NCBI GenBank assembly: GCA_947462685.1 | Contig: CANHPL010000003.1 | Span: 1 to 64,000 of the forward strand | Direction: 5' to 3' | Length of the DNA stretch: 64,000 nt | Source of the DNA: Burkholderiaceae bacterium | GTDB taxonomy: Bacteria > Pseudomonadota > Gammaproteobacteria > Burkholderiales > Burkholderiaceae | Shown here: piece by piece, positions 52,958-62,400 of the stretch | Layout: each line of letters starts with the position of its first letter | Position numbering within the stretch: the first letter of the stretch is position 1 | The notes under the pieces: generated by a model | What the model saw: the letters and a program-made list of their open reading frames with translations, nothing else | What the model was told of the DNA's origin: nothing | Database searches by the model: none | Program-made: the position numbers and the translations under genes

Positions 52958-54358
52958 TTAAATATCCAAGTGGTCTAAACCAGTTACCCGCTTTACTTCC
53001 TGGAGTGTGGTGAGTTTTTTATTCAACCAACGTTCACTATCTTTGCTTAAAGAACGCATACCAGAATCAATTGCCATCTGACGTATTTGTGCTTCAGAAG
53101 CACTTTGATGGATTAACTCCTTTAATTCTGGTGTAGTGGTCATGAGTTCATAAATGCCAGCCCGCCCCTTAAAACCTGAGTGAGAACATTCAATACAACC
53201 CTCACCTTTACAGGAATTACAGGTTAGTCGAATCAAACGCTGACCTAAAACTCCAAGCATTGTGGAAGATAATAAAAATGGCTCAATTCCCATATCGATT
53301 AGCCGAGTAACTGCTGAAGGAGCATCATTGGTATGCAGTGTTGCTAATACGAGATGCCCTGTTAGAGAGGCCTGTATTGCAATTTGGGCAGTTTCTAGAT
53401 CTCGAATCTCACCAATCATGACAATGTCTGGATCTTGACGGAGGATAGCTCGTAAAGCCCTAGCAAACGTCATCTCAATTCTGGAATTTACTTGAGTTTG
53501 CCCAATACCATCAAGATTGTACTCAATCGGATCCTCTACAGTCATGATGTTATTTACTTTAGATCGTAAGGTTAACAAAGCACTATATAAGGTAGTGGTT
53601 TTTCCACTACCTGTAGGACCAGTCACCAAGAAAATTCCGTAGGGTTTATTAATTAACTCTAAGAAGGATTTCTCTGTATCTGGGGCCATACCCAGAAATT
53701 TGAGATCTAACTTTGAATAATCTTTTTCTAAAAGTCGCATCACAACACGCTCACCATGCGCTGTTGGTAAAGTTGATACTCGAATATCGAGAGCTTTACT
53801 TCCGACTCTGAGGGAGATTCGGCCATCTTGGGGCATTCTTTTTTCAGCAATATCCAACGAGGCCATAATCTTAATTCGAGACACAAAAGCAGCGTGCAAA
53901 CCACGCTTCACTTCAACTATATCCCTGAGATTTCCGTCTACTCGAAAACGAACAATGGATAATTTTTCAAAGGCCTCTAAGTGAATATCCGAAGCCCCAT
54001 CTCGACTTGCCTGCTTAAATAAGCTATTCATCATTCGAATAATTGGCGCATCATTTTTAAATTCTAATAAATCTTCAGAAATAGGTATATCTTGGATCAG
54101 TCGAGATAGATCAACATTATCCTCAAGCTCATCAACCACTTTTGCTGCATCAGACTCATTTTGTGCATATTCTTTGCTAATGAGTGACAAAATCTCCTCA
54201 GAACCTTTTTTGGCATATTGAAGTAAGCCCATGTTTCTAGAAATTTCATGCAAAATAGAAGGCTTTGTTTTATCACTCCAATACAACATAGGAAGTTCAT
54301 TCGCTTTTTCAAGCAATAGTACCTCATGATTTCGAGCAAAGGTGAATGGAATTTTCAT
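52958..54358 (-). CDS. gspE: Type II secretion ATPase GspE
   Basis: A 466-residue hexameric secretion ATPase. It carries Walker A (G-P-T-G-S-G-K-T-T-T), the Asp box, Walker B (I-V-M-I-G-E-I-R-D) and the His box (L-A-T-L-H-T-N-D-A). A compact zinc-binding cysteine group C-N-S-C-K-G-E-G-C-I-E-C near residue 380 marks it as GspE rather than PilT. The N-terminal region that docks on GspL is shorter than in many homologues. It is the upstream neighbour of gspF and follows gspD by 18 bases. Confidence 0.94.
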   Translation of the reverse strand: MKIPFTFARNHEVLLLEKANELPMLYWSDKTKPSILHEISRNMGLLQYAKKGSEEILSLISKEYAQNESDAAKVVDELEDNVDLSRLIQDIPISEDLLEFKNDAPIIRMMNSLFKQASRDGASDIHLEAFEKLSIVRFRVDGNLRDIVEVKRGLHAAFVSRIKIMASLDIAEKRMPQDGRISLRVGSKALDIRVSTLPTAHGERVVMRLLEKDYSKLDLKFLGMAPDTEKSFLELINKPYGIFLVTGPTGSGKTTTLYSALLTLRSKVNNIMTVEDPIEYNLDGIGQTQVNSRIEMTFARALRAILRQDPDIVMIGEIRDLETAQIAIQASLTGHLVLATLHTNDAPSAVTRLIDMGIEPFLLSSTMLGVLGQRLIRLTCNSCKGEGCIECSHSGFKGRAGIYELMTTTPELKELIHQSASEAQIRQMAIDSGMRSLSKDSERWLNKKLTTLQEVKRVTGLDHLDI

Positions 54359-54376
54359 GCTGAGTAATAATTTTTA

Positions 54377-56446
54377 CTATTTATTGGGAGTGGTCAATTT
54401 ATCTTTGAAATCATCCTCGTGAAAATCTTCCTTTTTAAGTAGCATTGGAGACTGGACAAAATTATTACTCTTTTGATTGATTTCTCCAATCTTTTTATCT
54501 GAAATCGAATTACTTTCTGCAGAACTGCGAATAACATAAGGACGAATAAAAACCATCAAATTAGTTTTATCTCTTGATTTATTGTCATATCTAAATAAAC
54601 TTCCGATATAAGGAATATCTCCAAGCAATGGGATTTTAGATGTCCGATCGGTGTAATTGTCGCCAATTAATCCACCCAAAACGATGACCTGACCATCATC
54701 TACAATAACATTGGATTCAATATTGCGTTTATTTAAAATAATTCCTGAATTGGTGTTTTCTGAAACACTAGAAACCTCTTGAAAAATTTGTAATTTGACT
54801 GTGCCATCTTCAGAAATTTGCGGCCTTACTCTTAATGTAATTCCAACATCCTGACGTGAGAATGTTTGAAATGGTGTTACGGTCGCTGTACTCCCAGTTT
54901 GTGAATATGCACCAGTCAAAATGGGAATGTTTTGCCCAACCACAATACGAGCTTCTTCGTTATCTAATGTCATCAAGTTGGGTGTTGATAAAACTCTCGT
55001 TCCTGATACTGTAGATACCGCTCGAAGAAGAGAAGAAAGGCCTAAATTTGAACCAAACTGTGCGATTGTGCCGATGTTTAAACCAACCCCGAGAGAAGTG
55101 CCAAGGTTCGTAGCCGACGTATTACCACCAATCACACCATTAATTGCAGCACTCGAGCCAATAATATTAGTAGTTCCCGAAGACGCTGGTCCATTAAAGT
55201 TTGTCCCAGCAAAACCATTGTTCGCCCCCAAAATCCCCTGCCACTGCACGCCTAATTCAGCTGCATTAGCCGCAGTTAATTCAATAATCATAGTTTCTAT
55301 ATAAATTTGTGCTCGACGACGATCAAGCTGTTGCACTACTCTTAAAAGATTTTTATATACGGGTTCACTTGCCGTAATAATCAGTGAATTTGTCGTAGGG
55401 TCGGCTTGAATGACACCTCCAGTAGACGGAGCACTTGTACTTGAGAGTGCTGTAGTGGCCGCAGCTGAAGGTCCACCACTTAACTGACCTGCGTTATTCA
55501 TTGAGCTAGTAACTGGATTTGGATTCGTAGGCGCAATATTTGTTCCACTTTGTATATTGGTATTACTGCCACTCACTGATAAAGAGCTATCAGCTGCCAT
55601 AATGGCTCTTAATGTAATCGCGAGTTTGGATGCCTCAGCATTTTTCAATGGGATAACCCAAATATTTCCAGAGCTCTTGGAAACATCTAACTTTTTAGCC
55701 AAAGACTGAATTTGTGCAAGTCTCTCAGGACTTCCGCCTTTAATTAGCAAAATATTACTTCTAGGATCAGCCAAAACAATTGGTTTGGCAAGGCCCTCAA
55801 CCGCTGAATTAGCTGGGCTGTCTAAGATTTTATTTATGATAGCTGCAACTTCAGTTGCCTGAGCATTTTGCATCGCAATTGAGTCTACCTTAGAGCTTGA
55901 TGGCGTATCAATACTTTGGATGATCTTTTCAATTCTTTTGATATTACTTGCGTAATCCGTAATCAAAATAGAATTATTGCCAGGAAGGGCGTTGACAATA
56001 TTATTCGGTGACACCATAGGTCTTATCAAGTTAACCACGTTTGTCGCTGATTCAAAATTTAATTTAAATACTCGAGTAATAATTTGATCCCCGGAAACAT
56101 CCGTTTTAGAGGTGTAGATTTGTGAAGACTGTAATTTAGCATCCGCTTCCGGAACAACTCTATAACCACTTGTTGTTTCCACCAAGGCATATCCATTTAA
56201 TCGAAGTGCCGTAGCTAAACTATCAATCGTCTGACTTGGCGTTAAGGGTTGTCTACTATTAAGGGAAATAGTTCCTTTTACCTTAGGGTCAACAATAATA
56301 GATTTATTGGTTGCTCTTGCAATAGCAGAGACTACTGCATCAATATCGGCATTATTAAAAGATAAATTGATACCGTTATCTTGCGCAAAGGCATTTTGAT
56401 AAATTCCAAAAACTATAACAAGTTTTAAAAGCCATTTAATATTCAT
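54377..56446 (-). CDS. gspD: Type II secretion outer-membrane secretin GspD
   Basis: A 689-residue secretin from the ATG at 56446, which gives a good signal peptide (W-L-L-K-L-V-I-V core, cut near A-F-A-Q-D). An in-frame start at 56494 would overlap gspN and spoil the signal. Order of domains is N0 (I-N-L-S-F-N-N-A-D-I), N1-N3 with a Ser/Asn/Thr-rich linker near residues 290-345, and the C-terminal secretin core (V-x-G-Q-N-I-P, V-G-I-T-L-R-V-R-P, V-I-V-D-D-G-Q, P-L-L-G-D-I-P). It forms the outer-membrane exit pore. A pilotin gene is not seen. Confidence 0.95.
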   Translation of the reverse strand: MNIKWLLKLVIVFGIYQNAFAQDNGINLSFNNADIDAVVSAIARATNKSIIVDPKVKGTISLNSRQPLTPSQTIDSLATALRLNGYALVETTSGYRVVPEADAKLQSSQIYTSKTDVSGDQIITRVFKLNFESATNVVNLIRPMVSPNNIVNALPGNNSILITDYASNIKRIEKIIQSIDTPSSSKVDSIAMQNAQATEVAAIINKILDSPANSAVEGLAKPIVLADPRSNILLIKGGSPERLAQIQSLAKKLDVSKSSGNIWVIPLKNAEASKLAITLRAIMAADSSLSVSGSNTNIQSGTNIAPTNPNPVTSSMNNAGQLSGGPSAAATTALSSTSAPSTGGVIQADPTTNSLIITASEPVYKNLLRVVQQLDRRRAQIYIETMIIELTAANAAELGVQWQGILGANNGFAGTNFNGPASSGTTNIIGSSAAINGVIGGNTSATNLGTSLGVGLNIGTIAQFGSNLGLSSLLRAVSTVSGTRVLSTPNLMTLDNEEARIVVGQNIPILTGAYSQTGSTATVTPFQTFSRQDVGITLRVRPQISEDGTVKLQIFQEVSSVSENTNSGIILNKRNIESNVIVDDGQVIVLGGLIGDNYTDRTSKIPLLGDIPYIGSLFRYDNKSRDKTNLMVFIRPYVIRSSAESNSISDKKIGEINQKSNNFVQSPMLLKKEDFHEDDFKDKLTTPNK

Positions 56447-56453
56447 TTCAACC

Positions 56454-57233
56454 CTAAAGTTTGAAGCGATAAACATCACCATTTCGATTACCAATTATAG
56501 AGAGTAATCCGATGAGCGAAGGTAACGAATCTAGTGATGCAGATGCATCCCCAGTAAAGGATATTCTATTATTTTGATATTGCCCTTGCCCATTTAATAT
56601 GAGGGGCCCCTTCAATGTAAATAGTTCAAATTTAAAATCATTTTCAATTTGCAACTTCAGTGCATAACTGCCTAGTGGCTTAATTGGACTGATCGCACTC
56701 GACATATCATTCAATTGAAACTCTGCGTTACCGCTAATTAATTTACTCAAAGCAATATCACTCCACTGTAGTTTCAACTTACCCCTTGGGTGCAAAGAAT
56801 TCCAAGGACTACCAAACACCTCTAAAAGATTTCCAGGTAATTCGATATTATTGCTTTCTATTGTGATACTTTTAGTACTCAAAATGATTTGAAGTGGTTT
56901 TCCTAAATGATCATGCTCAACGCGAAAAATGCATTGTAAATGCATGATTGAGCAATGACTATCCCAAGAAAATCGTTCGGTCATCGCATAGGGTGGATTA
57001 CATGTTTTGACATCTCTACCACTTGCTTCAGAAAATCCTAAACTTGCACTACCCCGCCATATACTGCCATTTGGCTGGTTCAATATCATTTTGCAACCAG
57101 TGCTCTCAGCAATTTGTGCTGTAAAGAATCGCACCGGCATATAAGCCACGATTAAAAATAAAATAACGATTAAAGTTAGTCCTCGGCTAACCCAGCCAAA
57201 TCGATAAGAATACTTATCAAACTCTAATTTCAT
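56454..57233 (-). CDS. gspN: Type II secretion protein GspN
   Basis: A 259-residue bitopic inner-membrane protein with one N-terminal transmembrane helix (about 14-34) and a periplasmic domain. The segment C-K-M-I-L-N-Q-P-N-G-S-I-W-R-G-S-A is typical of GspN. It is an accessory subunit found in some T2SS loci and often dispensable. It overlaps gspM by four bases, and gspD begins eight bases later. Assignment rests on position plus this motif. Confidence 0.85.
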   Translation of the reverse strand: MKLEFDKYSYRFGWVSRGLTLIVILFLIVAYMPVRFFTAQIAESTGCKMILNQPNGSIWRGSASLGFSEASGRDVKTCNPPYAMTERFSWDSHCSIMHLQCIFRVEHDHLGKPLQIILSTKSITIESNNIELPGNLLEVFGSPWNSLHPRGKLKLQWSDIALSKLISGNAEFQLNDMSSAISPIKPLGSYALKLQIENDFKFELFTLKGPLILNGQGQYQNNRISFTGDASASLDSLPSLIGLLSIIGNRNGDVYRFKL

Positions 57234-57733
57234 GGGCTTTGTACCAAGCTAGCATTGACTTCCACAACCCCCGAACTCTTACTTCTGGTGATGCGTGCCT
57301 GATCTACAAAAAGACTATTATTCTTTCGTAATTTCTCCAGAAGTTTTAACCATTGGTTAAATTCAATTTCTTTTATCTGTATGTTAATGGAGGGTGGATT
57401 CGTATTTTCAAAACTAAATTTACCTAACTGAAGGCCTTCTTCAACTAATGTAGTTTTCAATTTCACAAACTCAGCCTTTGACATTTTGGTTCTTAAATCC
57501 TCACTATTTTTATAATTTTGTAAGTTCTTATTCAATTCTTGTACACGAGCCAACTGAGCAGGATATTTACTTAAATTTGATTCATAACGATTTTGAATCG
57601 GCTTTAACGCGATTAACCAAAATATAAAGAAGATAGCAAGCAATAAAATGCACAGCAATGCATAATTAATTTCACGATTTTTAGGCTCTTCAAAGATTTT
57701 TTTAGAGCTTGCCAAATAATTTTCTTTAATCAT
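57230..57733 (-). CDS. gspM: Type II secretion protein GspM
   Basis: A 167-residue inner-membrane protein that stabilises GspL. One transmembrane helix near residues 24-44 is followed by a coiled-coil and a small ferredoxin-like periplasmic domain. The ATG at 57733 is chosen over a TTG at 57748. It overlaps the gspL 3' end by eight bases. Sequence conservation in this family is low, so size, topology and place between gspL and gspN are the main support. Confidence 0.85.
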   Translation of the reverse strand: MIKENYLASSKKIFEEPKNREINYALLCILLLAIFFIFWLIALKPIQNRYESNLSKYPAQLARVQELNKNLQNYKNSEDLRTKMSKAEFVKLKTTLVEEGLQLGKFSFENTNPPSINIQIKEIEFNQWLKLLEKLRKNNSLFVDQARITRSKSSGVVEVNASLVQSP

Positions 57734-58880
57734 GTGTTGTCTTTGCAAATGGTGTTACTAATAAACGCCCAAGATCAATTCGCTGAATCGCATCATTTTT
57801 GATCTGCGTATTCACCATGCTAGGATTGCTTAACTCTACCACCAAGCCTTGGGAGTTAAACTCTAAACTTTTAAGTGAATCAAGTGATTGATTGCCTAGC
57901 TCTTTTTGTAATGCCATCAATAGTCTCTCAAAATCAGCGCTGCAATGCTCATTATTCTTATGTGTTGCTTGACATTCTTCAATGACTAATTCTGAAAGCT
58001 TATTTGGATAGGCCGAGTTACTTGTTAGGACATATCCAGTCGACTTGTACAAGACATCTTGCCATTGACGATCTTGCCAAATTAAGAATAGGAAATAAGA
58101 AAAATAACAAACCAATATAGTGCAAGATAAATATCTTACCCATTTAAATGGCTCTTGCCATAGCTGTGAAGATAACCAATGCTGCATTTCAGTACGGTTA
58201 TTTTTGCGCAAATCTAAAAAAGACATTGGAAGAAAGTTAATATATTCGTAAATTTTTTGCTCAGTCAATAAACCATTTTGCAAAACTTCCCAAGTCATTT
58301 CTTTTAGATTACCCTGCTCACCAAAATGAATCGGTATGTCATTCTTTTGCTGCACCCAAGAAGCTATATCCGTTTCATTTTTTTTAACTGTATAAATTTG
58401 ATACTGTTCATTTAGGGTAAAAAAAGTAATCAAAGGATCTGAAGGTAATAGCAAACCTTCTGAGATTAATTGAATTTTTTCACAATTAAGTACCGAAAGT
58501 TTCTGACTAATCCATAGAAGCCATTGCTGATCAATCATGCTAACAACTCGTTGCTCATTTAAATGGGTAGAAAATGGTGGGAGTATTTTGATTTCCGTTG
58601 CACTCGCTTGTGACAATAATTCATCTTCTAACAACATGGGTAACACTTGTTGTATTTTTTTGGCGCTAATGGACGGCAACTTTAGTAACGATAACCGCAC
58701 GTCAATACTTGGCATAATAGCGATAACTTTTTCTGCTACCGGACAAGATTCTAAATTAGAGGTAGTTTTAAAATGATTTCTGTTTAAAAAGCTATAAGAA
58801 AAAAGTAAGTCTTCAAGATTCCATGAGTCGGAGTCTGTAGTAAAAGGCTTGTGTGGGCAACGTATAATTAAAGTCGTCAT
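57726..58880 (-). CDS. gspL: Type II secretion protein GspL
   Basis: A 384-residue bitopic protein. Its cytoplasmic actin-like domain (about 1-235) recruits GspE, the single transmembrane segment lies near residues 245-265, and a small periplasmic ferredoxin-like domain follows. The motif L-P-S-I-S-A-K-K-I-Q-Q-V-L-P-M-L-L-E-D near residue 70 is characteristic. It overlaps gspK by four bases at its start and gspM at its end. Confidence 0.9.
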   Translation of the reverse strand: MTTLIIRCPHKPFTTDSDSWNLEDLLFSYSFLNRNHFKTTSNLESCPVAEKVIAIMPSIDVRLSLLKLPSISAKKIQQVLPMLLEDELLSQASATEIKILPPFSTHLNEQRVVSMIDQQWLLWISQKLSVLNCEKIQLISEGLLLPSDPLITFFTLNEQYQIYTVKKNETDIASWVQQKNDIPIHFGEQGNLKEMTWEVLQNGLLTEQKIYEYINFLPMSFLDLRKNNRTEMQHWLSSQLWQEPFKWVRYLSCTILVCYFSYFLFLIWQDRQWQDVLYKSTGYVLTSNSAYPNKLSELVIEECQATHKNNEHCSADFERLLMALQKELGNQSLDSLKSLEFNSQGLVVELSNPSMVNTQIKNDAIQRIDLGRLLVTPFAKTTHD

Positions 58881-59830
58881 CGGAGTTGAGTAATTTTTTG
58901 CTTACTCCATAGCACAGTTGTATAGTTAGCGTTAAGTTGTGCTGCAGGACTTCTTTTAATTAAGGTGCGTGTGTTGATGTTACGTTGATCAATCACCATC
59001 GAAGTATTAGCCAGCCAATATTCAGACTTAACATCGATTTGAGGGTTGGCCACCGTGGCTTGATTCGGTTTAATATTACTCAATAGTTGGGTAATTTGTA
59101 CCTGATTTTTCAACGGAGTTTTAATTCTTGCTTGCATCACAATTTGAGCTTCAGCTAATGAAAAAGATGGGAAATTAGCCATAAAAACCTCGGTAGAGGT
59201 CGTATTGATATTAATATTAGTCGGTTCTGGTAATACTATAACAAATTGACTTAACTTGTTGATCATTTGAGGCGTGTAACCCGGAATATTAAGTAAATCT
59301 TCTAAATACTGAAGCCTTATATTTGAAATCATGACCTGTTTAGCAGTACTCTGAGCAAGACCCCTATCAAAACCCAAGACGTCCAACAAATATCCGTAAA
59401 CTTGAATAGCCTGTAAATTAGGCGTTGTTACATTTTTATCCCATAAATTGGCAAGATTAAACAAGCCCTGCGCGTCGGTTATAGCGCAGCTGAATTGTAC
59501 GTTTTTGAGCTCTTCTGGCAATTCCTCAGCTTTTATGTAGTCTTTTACCTTACTGTTATCTATATTTAAGGCCCAAATCTCACCTAAATGATCAATGCCA
59601 GGGTCGTTTTGGACATCAATTTTTAATACCAATCGAATTAAATCTGTGACAGATCTCTGAAGCCACTTAATTTGTGAGTCATCTTTGTAAGTATTTAATT
59701 TTCGAATTTCAAAATTTTGTTGCCAAACTAATGAGGTTACACAAATAGCGACTAGCCCAACAACAATGAGTGCCGCAATCGTTGCTGAACCTTTTTGGGT
59801 ATGTTTTTTAGAGCTCGATTGAAAGGCCAT
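58877..59830 (-). CDS. gspK: Type II secretion minor pseudopilin GspK
   Basis: A 317-residue pseudopilin that caps the pseudopilus tip with GspI and GspJ. The N-terminus has the prepilin signal (K-G-S-A-T-I-A-A-L-I-V) but lacks the usual Glu at +5, as is normal for GspK. The large periplasmic domain contains I-T-D-A-Q-G-L-F-N-L-A-N-L near residue 115 and a late N-I-N-T-T-S segment, both family hallmarks. The length fits. It starts at the stop of gspJ. Confidence 0.92.
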   Translation of the reverse strand: MAFQSSSKKHTQKGSATIAALIVVGLVAICVTSLVWQQNFEIRKLNTYKDDSQIKWLQRSVTDLIRLVLKIDVQNDPGIDHLGEIWALNIDNSKVKDYIKAEELPEELKNVQFSCAITDAQGLFNLANLWDKNVTTPNLQAIQVYGYLLDVLGFDRGLAQSTAKQVMISNIRLQYLEDLLNIPGYTPQMINKLSQFVIVLPEPTNININTTSTEVFMANFPSFSLAEAQIVMQARIKTPLKNQVQITQLLSNIKPNQATVANPQIDVKSEYWLANTSMVIDQRNINTRTLIKRSPAAQLNANYTTVLWSKQKITQLR

Positions 59831-60412
59831 TTATAAGAGTCCTTCAGCTAAACATGATGAGGATAAAGGCGTAGCAATACCATCCATATAAATAGAAATC
59901 TTGAGACCTAATGGAATGTTTCTTGAAAGAGGACTCCAAATTGCTTGAATATCTTGATTGGCAACTTGAGATATTTGATAAGACACTTTACTTGAGGCAA
60001 GCCCTAAGTCAGGGTCTTTGATGACTTGAGAATAAACCGCTGTAGCATCTTGTTTGAGTGAAATAATTTCTGTAACGTACCTTTTTAAAGAATGATTTTC
60101 TAGGGTATATCCAACCAATTGCCATCCATTTCCCTCTGAACCTGAATAATGCCTGACCAACCAAACATATTTATTTCCTTTAATAAATGGTGGGGGAAAT
60201 CTTTCATCTAGGTTATTCACCATCATTTCACAATCATTTTTGAGATATTTCATCATCACAATTAGTTGTTCATGCTTCTTGATTTGGCTTTCAACCTGCT
60301 CTTTAACCTTAAATGCCCCTGATAAACCTTGACCTGCCATGATTGATATAAAGGCAAAAACGACTAACGCAACGAGAGTTTCCATTAAAGTAAAACCGTT
60401 CTCATTGCTCAT
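59831..60412 (-). CDS. gspJ: Type II secretion minor pseudopilin GspJ
   Basis: A 193-residue minor pseudopilin. The class III prepilin signal N-G-F-T-L-M-E-T-L-V-A-L-V-V-F-A is at residue 5, with cleavage expected after Gly6 and the conserved Glu at +5. The periplasmic part contains D-C-E-M-M-V near residue 58, in the usual GspJ position. It overlaps gspI by four bases and adjoins gspK. Confidence 0.92.
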   Translation of the reverse strand: MSNENGFTLMETLVALVVFAFISIMAGQGLSGAFKVKEQVESQIKKHEQLIVMMKYLKNDCEMMVNNLDERFPPPFIKGNKYVWLVRHYSGSEGNGWQLVGYTLENHSLKRYVTEIISLKQDATAVYSQVIKDPDLGLASSKVSYQISQVANQDIQAIWSPLSRNIPLGLKISIYMDGIATPLSSSCLAEGLL

Positions 60413-60840
60413 AATGCGCCAGACTGATAATTAAAAATAATCGTGGTTAATTTTGCTAAGCGTTGGCCAAGTGGTGTTAACGGATTGTCTGCTTCACTCT
60501 CAAATACCTCTATTTGGACCCTTCTAAAAAGGGGATTGGGCGTAACAAATACATTTCGAATACATACCAATTGTGTCTTCAATTGCGAACAATTCGTTTT
60601 TTGTGGGGATAAATCGGGCCAGACTTTTTGTATATACATCATATTCATTGCATCATTTGCAGATGTTAATGCTAAATATTGTTGCTGGATAACTATCTGT
60701 GTTTGCGCTGTTTGACTTAATGCCTTTATACCTGAGGCTAAAGCAATGGCTAAGATAGATAAACCAATGAGAACTTCGATGAGGGAAAATCCCATCTCAG
60801 AGTGCTTTTTACAATCTGCCCTGTCCCTCCAGAGAATCAT
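60409..60840 (-). CDS. gspI: Type II secretion minor pseudopilin GspI
   Basis: A 143-residue minor pseudopilin. Its prepilin signal S-E-M-G-F-S-L-I-E-V-L-I-G-L-S-I-L-A is preceded by a charged leader of 17 residues. The N-A-M-N-M-M-Y segment near residue 62 matches the GspI pattern in which an Asn-rich helix follows the N-terminal helix. It begins directly after the gspH stop and overlaps gspJ. Confidence 0.92.
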   Translation of the reverse strand: MILWRDRADCKKHSEMGFSLIEVLIGLSILAIALASGIKALSQTAQTQIVIQQQYLALTSANDAMNMMYIQKVWPDLSPQKTNCSQLKTQLVCIRNVFVTPNPLFRRVQIEVFESEADNPLTPLGQRLAKLTTIIFNYQSGAL

Positions 60841-61308
60841 TTATTCACCTTCAAAATATCCATCGGTTCGTCGAATAATAACTACTCTATATGGATCTTG
60901 AGACAATACAAAGCGGATTGGGGAAAGAGAGCCTAATTCATTAATCGTAAACTCCGCAGTTCCTTCCACTTGGGTGTTTTTTTCAAATTTATAAGGATGT
61001 AAGGGGTCACTTAAAAAATAAGCTTGATCTTTATTATCCAAGGCTGAGAAGCGCCAACCGATAGAATCAATTTGAAAGTTAATGGGCGCGCCCGATAAGA
61101 CAACTTCCTCTTTTGCCTGATTTAAGCTCACAATTAACCGATGATTCATATCTCGCCACTTTCGTTCATCATTATTAGGTAAAGCCAATGAAGCCATACC
61201 TAAAGTAATACTAATGATGATGAGGACAACAAGAATTTCTAAAAGAGAAAATCCAGATTCAGAATCTTTAATGGGCTTTGATTTATTGCCAATTTCCAAG
61301 ATCTGCAT
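60841..61308 (-). CDS. gspH: Type II secretion minor pseudopilin GspH
   Basis: A 155-residue pseudopilin from the ATG at 61308. The open frame extends to 61467, but that would overlap gspG by 185 bases and place about 70 residues before the prepilin motif, so the shorter form (26-base overlap) is preferred. The signal S-G-F-S-L-L-E-I-L-V-V-L is at residue 19. A late E-L-G-S-L-S-P near residue 127 matches the GspH/FimT pattern. Confidence 0.9.
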   Translation of the reverse strand: MQILEIGNKSKPIKDSESGFSLLEILVVLIIISITLGMASLALPNNDERKWRDMNHRLIVSLNQAKEEVVLSGAPINFQIDSIGWRFSALDNKDQAYFLSDPLHPYKFEKNTQVEGTAEFTINELGSLSPIRFVLSQDPYRVVIIRRTDGYFEGE

Positions 61309-61741
61309 CAAATCCGGTACCCCCAGGTTTATTATCAGCCCCATAACTAAAGACATCAATTTCCGAACGCGCCCCTGGATTGGTGTACTGATATGCGTTT
61401 CCCCAGGGATCTTTAGGTAACCGATCAAGGTAACCACCAGTCTTCCAATTTTGAGGTACAGGTTCAATCACCGGCTTTTCAACCAAAGACTGAAGTCCTT
61501 GTTGAGAGTTAGGGTAACGACCAATATCCAGCCTATACAATTTGAGAGCCTGCACAAGCGTACTGATATCTTGTTTTGCGGCAATTACTCTAGCTTCGTC
61601 TGGTTTGCTCATGATTTTTGGGACAATCAACGATGCCATGATCCCAATAATGGCAATAACAACCATCACTTCGATCAACGTGAAGCCTAATTGTTTTGAA
61701 ACGGATGATTTGAGAGCTATTTGGGGCAGCATTTTTTTCAT
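61283..61741 (-). CDS. gspG: Type II secretion major pseudopilin GspG
   Basis: A 152-residue major pseudopilin and first gene of the leftward gsp operon. The signal L-G-F-T-L-I-E-V-M-V-V-I-A-I-I-G is at residue 19. The conserved I-M-S-K-P-D-E-A, L-D-I-G-R-Y-P-N-S-Q-Q-G-L near residue 95 and the D-P-W-G-N-A-Y-Q calcium-loop region near 130 are classic. It polymerises into the pseudopilus. The first position in the operon should favour high expression. Confidence 0.96.
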   Translation of the reverse strand: MKKMLPQIALKSSVSKQLGFTLIEVMVVIAIIGIMASLIVPKIMSKPDEARVIAAKQDISTLVQALKLYRLDIGRYPNSQQGLQSLVEKPVIEPVPQNWKTGGYLDRLPKDPWGNAYQYTNPGARSEIDVFSYGADNKPGGTGFDADLGNWQ

Positions 61742-61806
61742 ATTTATTTATATTGTATTAGGTACTTATAATAAAACATTAACTTAATGTTTACTTTACT
61801 TACAAA
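61742..61806. promoter_or_regulatory. Divergent gspG/gspC promoter with 19-bp inverted repeat
   Basis: Only 65 bases separate the gspG and gspC starts. They contain AAACATTAA-C-TTAATGTTT at 61774-61792, nine-base arms around one base. Its closeness to both starts makes it a good candidate operator for joint control of the T2SS. Because the region is very AT-rich, part of the symmetry may be chance. A TATAAT-like hexamer lies at 61767-61772. Confidence 0.45.
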
Positions 61807-62400
61807 ATGGCTATTTCTCAATTTATGAAGGAAATTTTTAAGTCTTTAAACGAACTTCTAAAAAAAGATTTTCAATTGAAAGATCTGGGTAGTTTGCCCT
61901 CTTTTTTCAAAAACTTAGTTAGTATTGGCGCCAATAATTTCTCATCCCCAAAAAACTTTGGCTCAAGTCGACTTGATACCTTTTTAAAGAAAATCCAACC
62001 TATAAAAATTGCTGGACTAATTCGGAATGGGTTAGTTTTTTTAAGTATTATCACCATTATTTATACAGGATTAACTTTATTGGGAATAGCCCGTCAAGAT
62101 AACAATACTCGTCCTGCGCAACTGTATCATCTGGAGGATATACAGAAATCATATACTCTTTTTGGGCAAAAAGAATTTGAATTATCTTCAGTCAAAGTGA
62201 CTGGAATCATGTTGGGTAATAAACCTTCTAATAGTTTTGCCACCCTTGAAGTGCTGGGAAAAAGTACTGGGGCAATTGCAGTCGGGGAAGCCTTTGATAA
62301 TGGCTATTTTTTAAAAGGCATTAAAGAGAACCAAGTTGAGATTGTTTATCAAGGGAACTCTTATACGATTACAAAGACAGATAAGCTCTTAAAAAAATAA
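61807..62400 (+). CDS. gspC: Type II secretion protein GspC (no PDZ domain)
   Basis: A 197-residue inner-membrane protein. It has a cytoplasmic N-terminal part of about 75 residues (longer than usual), one transmembrane helix near 77-95 and a periplasmic homology region (L-F-G...V-K-V-T-G-I-M-L-G and F-A-T-L-E-V) that contacts GspD. It ends right after the homology region with no PDZ or coiled-coil domain, which gives a short GspC. It is transcribed away from the main gsp operon and its stop overlaps the prepilin-peptidase start. Confidence 0.85.
   Translation: MAISQFMKEIFKSLNELLKKDFQLKDLGSLPSFFKNLVSIGANNFSSPKNFGSSRLDTFLKKIQPIKIAGLIRNGLVFLSIITIIYTGLTLLGIARQDNNTRPAQLYHLEDIQKSYTLFGQKEFELSSVKVTGIMLGNKPSNSFATLEVLGKSTGAIAVGEAFDNGYFLKGIKENQVEIVYQGNSYTITKTDKLLKK

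Noticed and set aside
54921-55304. 127-residue plus-strand open frame
   Set aside because: It is antisense to gspD, rich in Pro/Ala from the Ser/Asn/Thr-rich linker read backwards, with no ribosome site or family resemblance.
61309-61467. N-terminal extension of GspH
   Set aside because: It is the gspG coding sequence in another frame and would put about 70 residues before the prepilin cleavage motif.
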